Part shown: piece after piece, positions 1-9,408 of the stretch
Position numbering within the stretch: position 1 is the first letter of the stretch
How the letters are laid out: each line of letters opens with the position of its first letter
From: Nostoc sp. CHAB 5844
Lineage (GTDB): Bacteria; Cyanobacteriota; Cyanobacteriia; Cyanobacteriales; Nostocaceae
DNA length: 54,109 bases
Assembly (NCBI RefSeq): GCF_020829595.1
Contig: NZ_JAIVFW010000052.1
Span: 1-54,109, forward strand
Direction: 5' to 3'
Made by a program: the position numbers and the translations under genes
The notes under the pieces: generated by a model
Told to the model about the DNA's origin: nothing
Database searches by the model: none
Seen by the model: the letters and a program-made list of their open reading frames with translations, nothing else

Positions 1-125
1 GTAAGTTAATGAGTAAAGTTACTAACTTATTGTTTGCTGAGTTATGTAAAATAAAATCAATCTGATGTTTAACCCTTCATACTAAATAAAGGGTATTAAA
101 AGTAGGGTAACTTTCAGTTACCCTG
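1..125 (-). mobile_element. Outer end of an IS4-like insertion element (partial, continues left of the window)
   Basis: The reverse complement of this stretch aligns along nearly its whole length with 9409-9527, which lies directly upstream of an IS4-like transposase start. Shared blocks include AGGGTAACTGAAA at the outer edge, TGAAGGGTTAA, and CAGCAAACA followed by TAAGTT. The outer edge holds a perfect 8-bp stem (GGGTAACT/AGTTACCC, about 104-122). I infer that an element transcribed leftward begins beyond position 1. The transposase itself is not visible, so the family is inferred from the second copy. Confidence 0.55.
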
Positions 126-179
126 AAATCTTAACTACAGAATTTCAGCGTTAACTTAGCTACTATCTGAGGTTCGACC

Positions 180-2078
180 GTGACCTTGAGCTTGCCTTCC
201 CCGATTAGTCCCGCAAAAACCGAGAATCAAAACCAGTCTGCTGTTTCTCAATCGTCAGTTGTGACACCCAAACGGGCAACTGGTGGTTTCGCTTTACTCG
301 ATAGTCTCCTCCGCCACGGCGTGGAATATATTTTTGGTTATCCCGGTGGCGCAATCCTACCGATTTACGATGATTTATACAAAGTGGAATCAACTGGTGC
401 GCTCAAGCACATTCTGGTGAGGCACGAACAAGGCGCAGCCCATGCCGCAGATGGATATGCCCGCGCTACTGGAAAGGTAGGAGTGTGCTTTGGTACTTCT
501 GGCCCTGGAGCAACAAACTTGGTGACAGGTATCGCTACAGCCTACATGGATTCAATTCCAATGGTTGTAGTAACAGGCCAAGTAGCCCGCAAAATGATCG
601 GTACAGATGCGTTTCAAGAAACTGATATCTACGGCATTACTTTACCGATAGTCAAGCACTCTTATGTAGTGCGCGACCCTAAAGACATGGCGCGAATTGT
701 GGCTGAAGCATTCCACATCGCCAGCACAGGACGGCCTGGGCCAGTTTTAATAGATGTCCCCAAAGATGTAGCATTTGAAGAATTTGATTATGTACCTGTA
801 GAACCGGGTGCAGTTAAATTGTCTGGATATCGCCCCACAGTCAAGGGAAATCCTCGCCAAATCAATGCGGCAATTAAGTTAATTAAGGAAAGCCGCCGAC
901 CATTGTTGTATGTTGGTGGTGGTGCGATCGCTTCTAATGCCCATGAAGAAGTTAAACAGTTGGCAGAGTTATTTCATATTCCTGTCACCACCACATTGAT
1001 GGGCATTGGGGCATTTGACGAACATCATCCTCTATCCTTGGGGATGTTGGGGATGCACGGTACAGCCTACGCTAACTTTGCCGTGAGTGATTGCGATTTG
1101 CTGATTTGTGTCGGTGCGAGATTTGATGATCGCGTCACTGGTAAACTAGATGAATTTGCTTCCCGCGCCAAAGTTATCCACATCGATATCGACCCAGCGG
1201 AAGTAGGCAAAAACCGCATTCCCGAAGTCCCCATCGTGGGCGATGTCCGCAACGTCTTGGTTGACTTGTTGCGGCGCTGCAAGCAATCAGGTGTCAAAGT
1301 CACACCCAACCAAAACCAAGAATGGCTGAATTTAATTAACCGTTGGCGAGAAGAATATCCGTTAGTAGTACCACAGCACGCCGATAGCATCTCACCTCAA
1401 GAAGTAATTGTCGAGGTTGGTTGCCAAGCACCCCACGCTTTCTACACCACAGATGTCGGTCAGCATCAAATGTGGGCAGCCCAATTCCTCAAGAATGGGC
1501 CACGGCGGTGGATTTCCAGCGCTGGTTTGGGAACTATGGGTTTTGGCTTACCTGCGGCTATTGGTGCTAAAGTAGCTTTTCCAGATGATGAAGTTATCTG
1601 TATCAGTGGCGATGCGAGTTTCCAAATGTGTTTACAAGAATTGGGAACAATAGCACAGTATGGCATTAATGTCAAGACTGTAATTGTCAACAACGGTTGG
1701 CAGGGAATGGTACGTCAGTGGCAACAAGCTTTCCACGGCGAACGTTACTCTTGCTCGAATATGGAAGTCGGGATGCCAGATATTGAGTTGTTGGCAAAAG
1801 CCTATGGTATCAAAGGCATGGTAGTCAAAGAACGGGAGCAATTAAAAGATGCGATCGCCGAAATGTTGGCACATAACGGCCCCGTCATCTTGAATGTCCA
1901 CGTCACCAAAGACGAAAACTGCTATCCAATGGTAGCCCCTGGTAAGAGCAACGGGCAGATGGTGGGTTTACCCAAGCAACCACCAAAAAGTTCTGTAGAA
2001 CCAGTTTGTTGCAGTCACTGCGGCAGCATGAATGCGCCTAACCATAACTTCTGTTCTGAGTGTGGTACTAAGTTGTAA
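180..2078 (+). CDS. ilvB: Acetolactate synthase large subunit with a C-terminal zinc-ribbon-like tail
   Basis: This thiamine-diphosphate enzyme condenses two pyruvates to acetolactate, or pyruvate with 2-ketobutyrate, in the first shared step of branched-chain amino acid synthesis. The N-terminal ThDP domain (about 35-205) carries the catalytic Glu83 in [19 protein letters not shown] central FAD-binding-like domain follows. The C-terminal ThDP domain has the GDASFQ...VNNG metal/diphosphate motif near 490-520. The start is GTG at 180. At 632 aa the protein is longer than the usual 550-600, because of an about 30-residue N-terminal lead and a tail ending in CxxC-x10-CxxC (Cys 611, 614, 625, 628), typical of a small zinc ribbon. 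The regulatory subunit gene ilvN is not adjacent. The function is secure; the role of the tail is unknown. Confidence 0.95.
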   Translation: MTLSLPSPISPAKTENQNQSAVSQSSVVTPKRATGGFALLDSLLRHGVEYIFGYPGGAILPIYDDLYKVESTGALKHILVRHEQGAAHAADGYARATGKVGVCFGTSGPGATNLVTGIATAYMDSIPMVVVTGQVARKMIGTDAFQETDIYGITLPIVKHSYVVRDPKDMARIVAEAFHIASTGRPGPVLIDVPKDVAFEEFDYVPVEPGAVKLSGYRPTVKGNPRQINAAIKLIKESRRPLLYVGGGAIASNAHEEVKQLAELFHIPVTTTLMGIGAFDEHHPLSLGMLGMHGTAYANFAVSDCDLLICVGARFDDRVTGKLDEFASRAKVIHIDIDPAEVGKNRIPEVPIVGDVRNVLVDLLRRCKQSGVKVTPNQNQEWLNLINRWREEYPLVVPQHADSISPQEVIVEVGCQAPHAFYTTDVGQHQMWAAQFLKNGPRRWISSAGLGTMGFGLPAAIGAKVAFPDDEVICISGDASFQMCLQELGTIAQYGINVKTVIVNNGWQGMVRQWQQAFHGERYSCSNMEVGMPDIELLAKAYGIKGMVVKEREQLKDAIAEMLAHNGPVILNVHVTKDENCYPMVAPGKSNGQMVGLPKQPPKSSVEPVCCSHCGSMNAPNHNFCSECGTKL

Positions 2079-2112
2079 ATCAAGTAACTGCAAATTCATC
2101 AGCTATAAAGCT

Positions 2113-2231
2113 TTTGGGTGTGGGGGTGTAGGGGTGAAAGAGTGTACCGTGGAAACTATAAATTTGGAGTTGACTTGTTTGGATAGCAATTTCAAAGCTA
2201 TTTCTTTCCCTTACACCCTTACACCCTGTCT
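2113..2231. repeat. Inverted STRR-type GGGTGTA/TACACCC repeat between convergent genes
   Basis: A G-rich run near 2117-2141 (units of GGGTGT and GGGGTGAAAG) is matched by its near-complement CTTTCCCTTACACCCTTACACCC at about 2206-2228. The two could pair into a long stem. It lies between the convergent ilvB and the cyanophycinase-like gene, where a bidirectional transcription stop would be expected. There is no clear T-run, so the terminator role is inferred. Confidence 0.5.
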
Positions 2232-2244
2232 CAATAGTCCTAAC

Positions 2245-3270
2245 TTAGTAAGGATCGGAATTAAATCTTCCCCGCTTCACACTCCTAAAGTAATAACCTC
2301 GATTTGGTGGGTTTCTCAGGTCGAAAGTTTCGCCGCTGGGAACTCGCCAAATTTTATAGTCGTGGTAAGTTAGTGGTGTTCGGGGTTTACAGACCTCTGG
2401 CGGGTGATCTCCCAGCACAAAATAAATTGCATTTCTGCCCATCACTTTTGCTAGACCGTATTTATCTATTACAACTGATGTCTCCTCACTAATAGCTATC
2501 CCTAAAACACGGTTAGCTTTGCCATCCTGAATTTGTCGTGCAATAAAAGCCATAATTCGACCCATGCGTTTGCGGCTATCGAAGTGGGTATCGATAATAG
2601 TTCCGCGCAAATGACCCCATTGAAAAAAGTCGTATGTAAAGGTGATATTCCGATAAGGGTCTTCGAGGATCTCTTTAGTTTCGATGCTGTCTTCGCAAGC
2701 GCAAGAATCGTAAATATACTCACTGTGAATCATTGCACCTGCACTTGTCCCGCCAATTGCACCGCCTCTAGTGTAGACTTCTCGTATTGCATTCTCTAAT
2801 CTGGTGTTTTTCCAACTGCGGATGTATTGGCATTGGTCGCCACCAGCAAAGAAAATTACGCCAGCTTTTCTGACTTTTTCGACAATATCATCTCGGTTGG
2901 CATCATGGCGGTTACTAATGATGAGTGTCCTGACCGTGTTCACACCTCTCATGCCATAGATGAGGTGATTGTAATCATCACCACCATAAGTGCGGAGAAC
3001 TACCACATCAACTTTATTAACACTGCTAGTACCCCCGCGAACTTGGTCAATCATCCATTGAATAGCCTTCTCGACATCAGGGCCGCCGCCTCCTAAGTTC
3101 AGCACTGGGCCAGCCAAGCGGGGAAGGGGCAGAACAACATCAACGGTGTTGTCAATGAAGTGGCGTTTCAGGTATGCTGTAAGACGGGTTATTAAGCTGG
3201 CACCCATCCTTAACAACACAGTTCCCAAATTCTTCCAGAACTTTGCTATATCTGGGAATGCCTTCGTCAT
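2245..3270 (-). CDS. Cyanophycinase-like serine peptidase (family S51)
   Basis: Family S51 peptidases include cyanophycinase, which splits the nitrogen reserve cyanophycin into Asp-Arg dipeptides. Visible here are the nucleophile elbow GGTSAGAM, the upstream FFAGGDQCQY loop, and the later block IDTHFDSRKRMGR, which corresponds to the DxHFxxRxRxGR segment of cyanophycinases. At 341 aa it is somewhat longer than typical CphB, with an about 60-residue N-terminal lead rich in hydrophobic and basic residues. No cyanophycin synthetase gene is nearby, so it may be a cyanophycinase paralogue with another peptide substrate. The gene stands alone, convergent with ilvB. Confidence is high for the fold and moderate for the substrate. 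Confidence 0.8.
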   Translation of the reverse strand: MTKAFPDIAKFWKNLGTVLLRMGASLITRLTAYLKRHFIDNTVDVVLPLPRLAGPVLNLGGGGPDVEKAIQWMIDQVRGGTSSVNKVDVVVLRTYGGDDYNHLIYGMRGVNTVRTLIISNRHDANRDDIVEKVRKAGVIFFAGGDQCQYIRSWKNTRLENAIREVYTRGGAIGGTSAGAMIHSEYIYDSCACEDSIETKEILEDPYRNITFTYDFFQWGHLRGTIIDTHFDSRKRMGRIMAFIARQIQDGKANRVLGIAISEETSVVIDKYGLAKVMGRNAIYFVLGDHPPEVCKPRTPLTYHDYKIWRVPSGETFDLRNPPNRGYYFRSVKRGRFNSDPY

Positions 3271-3434
3271 ACTAACTTTTTAGAGCAAACTGCATTTACT
3301 GTTTACTCTCGCATCAGAAGGCTGGAAATTCCCAGCGTACAGGGCTTGTAATGTTTTTTAACGCAAATTAACCTAGAGTAATCATTTATTCTCTGCTTTT
3401 CTGGGCAGTATCCTCAGTTTAACTCTGTGTTGAA

Positions 3435-4622
3435 TTACCAGATAACTTGCGATCGCTCCTGCATAACTCGCTGATAAACTGATTCTGTTTGTTTGGCTAA
3501 TTTCGTCCAGCAAAAGCGGCGTTGTAAATCCTCATAAGCGTTATCTACCAACCACTGCCGATATCCTGGATTTTTCAAAACCTCCAAAATTCCCCACGCT
3601 AATGAATCAGGATTATTTACCCAGGTAACGATACCAGTTTTGGTATGCTGCACAACTTCGGGAAAACCACCTGTATCAGAAACGACTACAGGAACGCGAG
3701 ATGCAAAGCTTTCTAAAGCCACAATCCCAAAGGGTTCGTAAAAACTAGGGAATACAGCACAGTCTGCAATGGTTTGGAATTTATCTAAGTATTCATCAGA
3801 TAAGAAACCAGTAAAATAACATTTATCCCAAATACCCAAATCTGTGGCTTGCAGTTTAAGATGATCGGTATTGCCACCACCAATAATCACAAATTTAACG
3901 TAACCACCCATTTCGGCAAGTACTTTGGGTGCAGCATTTAATAATACTGATACACCTTTTTCGTGGCTCATCCGGCCGACATAGTAAACAATTTTTTCAC
4001 CATCTTCGGCAAATTGGCGGCGAAAATCTTGAGCATGAAAATCTTCGTGATGCTGTTTCTTTTCAGGACGGATACCGTTATATATCACATCAACTTTATC
4101 CCTAGGACTGTTGAGAGCGCGTTCTACTTCCTGGCGCATATAGTCGCTACAGACGATAACTCGCCAAGCATCGAAAGCAAGTAAATTTTCTTTGCCGTGA
4201 ATATAACGTTGGATATCGTTATGAATACCGTTATAGCGTCCGTATTCTGTGGCGTGGATTGTTGTAATTAGGGGGATTTTAAAAGTATGCTTGAGAGCGA
4301 TCGCTGCATCTCCAACTAACCAATCATGGGCATGGATTAAATCAAACGGCCCTTCCTCTAAAATTAACTTACCACCGTGATGTCCCATGCTTTGGTTGAG
4401 ATTTACCACCCAGTGGAAAAAGTCGTTACTATGTCCCACTGGGACTCGATGCACATTTATACCCTCAACCATCTCATACATCGGCGCTTGACCAAACTCC
4501 ACGGTAATCAAGTGAACTTCATGTCCTAATTTGACTAGTTCTGGGTACAACTCAGCTACGTGTCTGGCAATCCCGCCTACTATCCTTGGTGGAAATTCCC
4601 AACTTAATACAAGTATTTTCAT
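3435..4622 (-). CDS. GT4-family glycosyltransferase (glycogen-synthase-like)
   Basis: This is a retaining GT-B glycosyltransferase of family GT4. The N-terminal glycine-rich acceptor loop is PPRIVGGIARHVAEL, followed by LIHAHDWLVGDAA. The C-terminal nucleotide-sugar domain begins near VYYVGRMSHEKG. The catalytic E-x7-E motif sits in FYEPFGIVALESF near residue 300. The 395-aa length is normal. The donor and acceptor cannot be told from sequence; related cyanobacterial proteins are often labelled glycogen synthase or group 1 glycosyltransferase. It has its own AT-rich upstream region and no obvious operon partner. No signal peptide or membrane segment is seen, so it is probably cytoplasmic. Confidence 0.85.
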   Translation of the reverse strand: MKILVLSWEFPPRIVGGIARHVAELYPELVKLGHEVHLITVEFGQAPMYEMVEGINVHRVPVGHSNDFFHWVVNLNQSMGHHGGKLILEEGPFDLIHAHDWLVGDAAIALKHTFKIPLITTIHATEYGRYNGIHNDIQRYIHGKENLLAFDAWRVIVCSDYMRQEVERALNSPRDKVDVIYNGIRPEKKQHHEDFHAQDFRRQFAEDGEKIVYYVGRMSHEKGVSVLLNAAPKVLAEMGGYVKFVIIGGGNTDHLKLQATDLGIWDKCYFTGFLSDEYLDKFQTIADCAVFPSFYEPFGIVALESFASRVPVVVSDTGGFPEVVQHTKTGIVTWVNNPDSLAWGILEVLKNPGYRQWLVDNAYEDLQRRFCWTKLAKQTESVYQRVMQERSQVIW

Positions 4623-4791
4623 TTACTATAGTCTCCAAAGTTTAATAAATTTTTTCAAACACTAGATTTATCTAAAAATACAAGGAGAAGAAATCAATTG
4701 CATAAGTGTGTTTACTAAAGTTTTTTAATTTTTTAATAATTTTAAAGATAGATCACAGAGTAGCAAGGTTGGGTAGATTCGCAAATACCTC

Positions 4792-5034
4792 ATGAAACTT
4801 CCTAGATTAATTGATAAATGTTCTCAAGGGATGGAGTATCGGGAGCATCCAGTTTTGGCAGAAATACTCAAATAGCAAGTAAACCATTGAGATAAGCGTA
4901 AGCGTTCAGAAAGGATTTGGTTAACGCTTTCAACATTCCACTATGCGCCGGAAATTTTAATCCTAGCTCCAATTTATTTAATTGCAGACTCGACTGCACC
5001 AGAACCAATAGAACAAAGTTGTTCAGCTTGGTAA
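4792..5034 (+). pseudogene. Decayed ORF with two in-frame stops
   Basis: One frame reads from ATG 4792 (MKLPRLIDKCSQGMEYREHP...) to TAA 5032. It is interrupted only by TAG at 4873 and TGA at 4888, and then continues as DKRKRSERIWLTLSTFHYAP. The composition looks protein-like on both sides of the stops, suggesting a recently inactivated small gene. I do not recognise the family. The rest of the 4623-5336 spacer is AT-rich upstream and repeat-bearing downstream (about 5170-5215 and 5273-5311). It could also be a chance open frame. Confidence 0.35.
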
Positions 5035-5272
5035 TAGCGATGTTTTTCGCTCTGAAGCAATCAAGTTTTTAACTTGTTTGGCTTTTAATTTTAGTTCTCC
5101 TACGAAGATGAGTGATTTTCCTAGTTTTACCTACTTTTGTTCCCGTTTTTTGTTCGATCAAAAAAGGAGTAGCGCGTTGCGGGGGTTCCCCCCGTTGTAG
5201 CGACTGCGGGCTATTTCTGGGCTAACTAGTTCTCATATCTGAGTGTGTACTGTTTTCTCATACAAAAAGACG

Positions 5273-5311
5273 ATCGCCTTTGAAACCTCTAAAATACAAA
5301 AAGCGATCGCC
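5273..5311. repeat. 39-bp dispersed repeat, copy 1
   Basis: ATCGCCTT..AAACCTCTAAAATACAAAAAGCG.TCGCC recurs at 53693-53731 in the same orientation with two mismatches. It ends in a HIP1 site (GCGATCGC), which is altered in copy 2. Here it sits just downstream of the minus-strand beta-barrel gene. Confidence 0.7.
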
Positions 5312-5336
5312 TGTATTCAATTATTCAATTTGCTCG

Positions 5337-5825
5337 TTAAAATCTCAAACCCACACCGCCTTGCACAGCTACAGCAGCACCACCGCCATCACGGTAAGCA
5401 TCAAAAGCAATAATCGCATTGCCAAAAATTACTGTATTGCTATTGGGAACAACATAATCAACTCCTGGCTGCAAAGCAAAACTAATCTTATTACCTACAG
5501 GCGAAGCACTATCACCACCTGTTAATACCAAACCTGCACCCAAATAAGCATCTGTTTGCCAGTTGAGCGGTAAATCGTAAGATACAGTAGGTACAACAGC
5601 CGTATTCTGACCGATTAATGCTTGAGCGCGAAAAGAAATCGGTGCTTCCAAAAGCTTGTAGCGAAAAGCTAAAACTCCCCCAACTTGGATACCATCAGTC
5701 AGTCCAACAGTTGGGCCGACACCAACATAGCTACCATAAGCAACTTGAGCTTGTGCTGGTTGATAGTCCATCATCAGACTGAACACAGCACTAGCTATTA
5801 CAAATGAACTAGGAAGATACTTCAT
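5337..5825 (-). CDS. Secreted outer-membrane beta-barrel-like protein
   Basis: The start chosen is ATG 5825 (MKYLPSSFVIA), because GAGGAG lies 6 bases upstream; a GTG five codons earlier would put that Shine-Dalgarno sequence inside the gene. A signal peptide of about 26 residues ends at QPAQA-Q. The mature part is rich in alternating glycine, hydrophobic and polar segments (GSYVGVGPTVGL, YLGAGLVLTGG) and ends in aromatic Phe (GGVGLRF), the usual signature of an outer-membrane barrel strand recognised by BamA. It is 162 aa, a size consistent with an 8-stranded barrel. The specific function is unknown. It stands alone. Confidence 0.65.
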   Translation of the reverse strand: MKYLPSSFVIASAVFSLMMDYQPAQAQVAYGSYVGVGPTVGLTDGIQVGGVLAFRYKLLEAPISFRAQALIGQNTAVVPTVSYDLPLNWQTDAYLGAGLVLTGGDSASPVGNKISFALQPGVDYVVPNSNTVIFGNAIIAFDAYRDGGGAAVAVQGGVGLRF

Positions 5826-5924
5826 CACCCGACTCCTCACACCATAATTTGGATGTTGTCATGTGTCATTTGTTATTTAGTGAGGAGGTAGGATTAAGTA
5901 TTCTCCTGACTCCCCATCTAAATT

Positions 5925-8057
5925 TTACGGGCAACGAGGATGAATGCCACCTTGGGTACAAATATAAGCTAGTTGCTTGGCATCTAAATTTTTCGCTTGG
6001 GAAAAATCAACTCCTTTAACTACGGCAGATACTGTGCCAACGTCTGGGGTTTGCACAAATTGATCTGCGGGATCTTGTTTGCTGGGAGCCAGAATTGTAT
6101 CTTTAAAATCTGCTCCGGCAACATTTGCACCGCGTAAATCGGCAAAACTCAGGTCAGCGTTGCGTAAGTCAGCGTTTTCCAATTGAGCAGAGCGTAAAAT
6201 TGCACCAGTCAAACGACTAGCACTGAGATTAGCATTGCTGAGATTTGCATGATCCAAATAGGCTCCCGATAAATCTGAAGCTTGCCAATCAGTTTTATTT
6301 AAGTTAGCAAATGACAGTTGTGTACCGATCGCAATTACACGGCCTAAACGAGCAGCGTAGAGATTGGCTTCGTTTAATTTCGCATCACCTAAATCTGCTC
6401 CAGTCAAGCTGGCATTTTCTAAAACTGCACCTCGCAAATCGGCTCCCACAAGTTGAGCGCTGCTGAGGTTCGCGCCAATTAAACGTGCATTTGCTAAATT
6501 AGCGCGGTTAAGACTCGCACGACTTAAATCACTACCAGTCAATAACACCCGACTCAGGTTGGCATCGGTGAGATTGGCCTGTTTCATTTGTACTTGAGTT
6601 AAATCAGCGATCGCATCGTCGTAAGTATCCCAACGTCCATCTTCACCGACACTGCGGAAACGGCTACCTTTGAAACTAGCTCCCTTGAGATCAGCCGATT
6701 TTAATTTAAGTCCTGATAAATCAATGTCTTCTAAAACCAAGTTGAACAAAGGACTTCCTGTGGTACTGCTTTGACTCAAAGTAGTGCGACTCAGGTCAAT
6801 ACCGTTGATTTTGCCACTATAAACATTGAGAATCTTGTTGATTGTCTGCTGGTTCATTTGTAACCGCTTTTGCCACAATTCTCGCTCTTGAGGTGCCGCA
6901 GATTGCAGTTCGTTAGCCAGAAACTGATTCTTATTTTTTAATTCTGAGATGGCAGGAATTCCCACAGTTGTCAAAGCTTGTTGAATCGAATTCAACAGCA
7001 CGAGGTTGGTTTCATTAACCAGCAAATCAGCCAAAAATTGAATAGATTGCGGATCATTGAGACCACCCATTGCCAGAATTGTACTTTGGCGTTCTTCCAC
7101 ACTAGCCCCAGAGTTAGGACTTAATTGTTTGACGAGTTCTAAAAACTTTTGGCTGTTAATTTGTGTGGTTTCCCGCTGAGTTTGCTGCCTTTGGATATAG
7201 ACTTGAGTCCCAATTAAAGCAGCCAGCACCGCAGTCATACTGGCCAGTGTCACCATAAATAAAGCTAGGTTTGAGTTTTGCCGCAGCCGTCGCCACAATG
7301 TGGGCAACTTAGTTTCTGTGGCGATCGCCGATGCAGAGGTAGCCTCAGTTGCTGCTTGGGTTTCTGGTTCATTGGTTTTAGCTAATGCACCCCACCCATT
7401 TGGACGTTTAGCATCAATCGCATCAGTACCTGCTAACCAATCGTGCAAGGCACGGCGACCTTGGCGAGATGGTAAAGATATACTTTCGCCCAGTACCATC
7501 AACACAGCCAAAAATGTAAACAAACCTAAATTAGGAAAGGCAAAACTGTATCGCCAGAGTATGTAAGCAATAGAAACTGGGACAGACCATCTGCCAATAG
7601 CTTCTCGTGTCACCGCTGCACCTAAACCAGGCGGCTTACCTTGCTCGTTGACAACCCGCACACCAAACCAACGTTTCGGCAAGGTACTGCCAGTTTTCGC
7701 CAGTAAATATAATTGCCACCACGACAAAGTTACAGGTGCGATTAAAGCCAACATCCACAAATAATTAGTTGGCCAAGCAACATTGGGGATGCCGTAGCTT
7801 ACAGGCAAAGCCAAAGGCCGAGCGATCGCTCTTTCTGTAACTACTAATACAGGATTCATCGGCGCACGGTTGAGATCACTTCTCGAATTGGCATAGGCTC
7901 CCAGTCCAAAGGGAATTAACCCACTGGCAACCACCAGCGTAATTTCAGCTGTCCAAGCCGCAAAACGTCTAGTTACTAACGGCAGCGAATTGGTTTTTGT
8001 CGGTGCTTTTGACTTACTAGGTTGACTATCATTTCTCCTCACAATTGGGGTCGCCAT
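5925..8057 (-). CDS. RDD-domain membrane protein fused to pentapeptide repeats
   Basis: The N-terminal part (about 25-215) is an RDD domain: RRFAAWTAEITLVVASGLI, then WWQLYLLAKTGSTLPKRWFGVRVV, then GRRALHDWLAGTDAID, with several membrane helices. Another transmembrane helix lies near 265-290 (NLALFMVTLASMTAVLAAL). A helical linker follows, possibly HEAT-like. The C-terminal 300 residues are A(D/N)LxxA pentapeptide repeats (ANLTDANLSRVLL, ADLRGAVLENASLTGADL), which form a right-handed beta-helix. The start is ATG 8057 with GGGA about 10 bases upstream; a GTG 18 bases earlier is possible. The role is unknown; such proteins are common in cyanobacteria. An 8117-8461 membrane protein lies directly upstream on the same strand. 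Confidence 0.8.
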   Translation of the reverse strand: MATPIVRRNDSQPSKSKAPTKTNSLPLVTRRFAAWTAEITLVVASGLIPFGLGAYANSRSDLNRAPMNPVLVVTERAIARPLALPVSYGIPNVAWPTNYLWMLALIAPVTLSWWQLYLLAKTGSTLPKRWFGVRVVNEQGKPPGLGAAVTREAIGRWSVPVSIAYILWRYSFAFPNLGLFTFLAVLMVLGESISLPSRQGRRALHDWLAGTDAIDAKRPNGWGALAKTNEPETQAATEATSASAIATETKLPTLWRRLRQNSNLALFMVTLASMTAVLAALIGTQVYIQRQQTQRETTQINSQKFLELVKQLSPNSGASVEERQSTILAMGGLNDPQSIQFLADLLVNETNLVLLNSIQQALTTVGIPAISELKNKNQFLANELQSAAPQERELWQKRLQMNQQTINKILNVYSGKINGIDLSRTTLSQSSTTGSPLFNLVLEDIDLSGLKLKSADLKGASFKGSRFRSVGEDGRWDTYDDAIADLTQVQMKQANLTDANLSRVLLTGSDLSRASLNRANLANARLIGANLSSAQLVGADLRGAVLENASLTGADLGDAKLNEANLYAARLGRVIAIGTQLSFANLNKTDWQASDLSGAYLDHANLSNANLSASRLTGAILRSAQLENADLRNADLSFADLRGANVAGADFKDTILAPSKQDPADQFVQTPDVGTVSAVVKGVDFSQAKNLDAKQLAYICTQGGIHPRCP

Positions 8058-8116
8058 TGCATAATTCCCTTTCACTTTAATAGTTTTGCCATCACTGGCG
8101 TGATTAATATAGAGTG

Positions 8117-8461
8117 CTATTGCTTATTAGAAAAGCTACCAGAGACAAAAAATTTGTATCCAAGATACACTAACCCTGCCAACACTGCCAGACTAATTGC
8201 AGAGGTGACAAGTTTCAGCACTGCTTGCAATACCGCCAAACCCAATAGCACCGTTACACCTATAGCCACCAGTTTGCCTGTTCCAGATAAACTTTGAAAC
8301 CAAAGTTGCGAACGAGTGAAGTACGGTTTAAAGTTGAGAAAATTAGACTGAAATTGCTGTCTTGCTTCTTTTGTTTTTTCTGCTTCTACACTCCCAGAAT
8401 TAATCTCTGCCTCTAGCTTTTGGAGGCGTTGCTGCAAATCTTCTTCAGGTTGAGGATTCAT
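8117..8461 (-). CDS. Small membrane protein with N-terminal coiled coil, function unknown
   Basis: The 114-aa protein starts with a charged heptad-like segment (EEDLQQRLQKLEAEIN) predicted to be a coiled coil. Two adjacent hydrophobic stretches follow (LVAIGVTVLLGLAVLQAVL and AISLAVLAGLVYLGYKFFV), so it is probably an inner-membrane or thylakoid hairpin protein. It lies about 60 bases upstream of the RDD-pentapeptide gene and may be cotranscribed with it. I do not recognise a characterised family. The 8462-8864 spacer upstream is AT-rich and must hold the divergent promoters for this gene and the secreted protein at 8865; I see no other structure there. Confidence 0.65.
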   Translation of the reverse strand: MNPQPEEDLQQRLQKLEAEINSGSVEAEKTKEARQQFQSNFLNFKPYFTRSQLWFQSLSGTGKLVAIGVTVLLGLAVLQAVLKLVTSAISLAVLAGLVYLGYKFFVSGSFSNKQ

Positions 8462-8864
8462 GAATCTTATCTACCTCTGCTAAAACACTTGTTCAACAGG
8501 TGAGCAACCACATCCGAATTTTTTCCGGTTGTGTTTGTGATTTTAACGAATGTTTGGTTTTTACAAGCCTGATAATGGCAGAAAAATAAAATCTTTGTTG
8601 CAGATTAGTTATCAAACTGAGACTAAAAGTATTTATAAGGCACTATGACAATACCAGTCTCAAGTTTTTTACCATCAAGACTCATTCTTTGTCTATTCCA
8701 AACCAGCGACTTCATCTCTTTTTTATATTTAGCCATATAGTTATAAATATTTTGAATAAAATTTTATACTACGTTTTCAGGAACACTGAGGTATTGCCAT
8801 CGTCTATCAACTCAGACTATTTATATCAATATCGCTCTACAAATAGTCGGGAGCATTAATTAAT

Positions 8865-9302
8865 ATGAAAACTCTAAGGCTATTGAAAGTTGTTCCCGTT
8901 GCTGTTGTACTGAGTATGGTAATTATCCAGCCTAACTGGGCAGAAGTACCATTGATTTCAATTTCAGCCAAATTACAATCAGACCCCCTAGTTTTGAATG
9001 GCAAATCTGGAGGGACTGTCCACAGTAACTGCGGTAAGATTTCTGCTGAACCTAATCAAATTATCCAGGTTAAAGAGTCAATGCCTTATATGCGATTAAC
9101 TGTTGACAGTCCTGGACAGCCAACGCTGCTAATTGACGGGCCTGGGGGACGCTTTTGCGTTTTAGCAGATAGCTACTCAGGGAGCAAACCAGAATTATCC
9201 GGTTACTGGCAAGCGGGAAAGTATTCGCTATACATAGGCGAATTATCTCAGGGACAGTATAACTATACTCTCTCTATTTCGCAACAAAAAAAGCCTAAAT
9301 AA
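8865..9302 (+). CDS. Secreted protein of unknown function
   Basis: The 145-aa product has a signal peptide (MKTLRLLKVVPVAVVLSMVI..., cleavage near PNWA-EV). The mature part is a compact beta-rich domain with two Cys (in SNCGKIS and GRFCVLADS) that could form a disulphide. Its layout resembles small periplasmic domains that bind or pad surface complexes, but I do not recognise a family. It is followed by a hairpin terminator (9372-9396). It is a single gene with its own upstream region. Confidence 0.6.
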   Translation: MKTLRLLKVVPVAVVLSMVIIQPNWAEVPLISISAKLQSDPLVLNGKSGGTVHSNCGKISAEPNQIIQVKESMPYMRLTVDSPGQPTLLIDGPGGRFCVLADSYSGSKPELSGYWQAGKYSLYIGELSQGQYNYTLSISQQKKPK

Positions 9303-9371
9303 TTTAAATAAAGGGATTAGGGATGAGGAAACAACTTTTGATTTGGGAATTGCGATCGCAAATCAAAAGCT

Positions 9372-9396
9372 GATGCTTCCCTATGAAGCATCTTTC
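9372..9396 (+). terminator. Hairpin terminator after the secreted-protein gene
   Basis: GATGCTTC/GAAGCATC forms a perfect 8-bp stem with a 5-base loop and is followed by TTT. It lies 70 bases after the stop at 9302. The T-run is short, so efficiency is uncertain. Confidence 0.45.
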
Positions 9397-9408
9397 GGAT
9401 TAAGCTTT

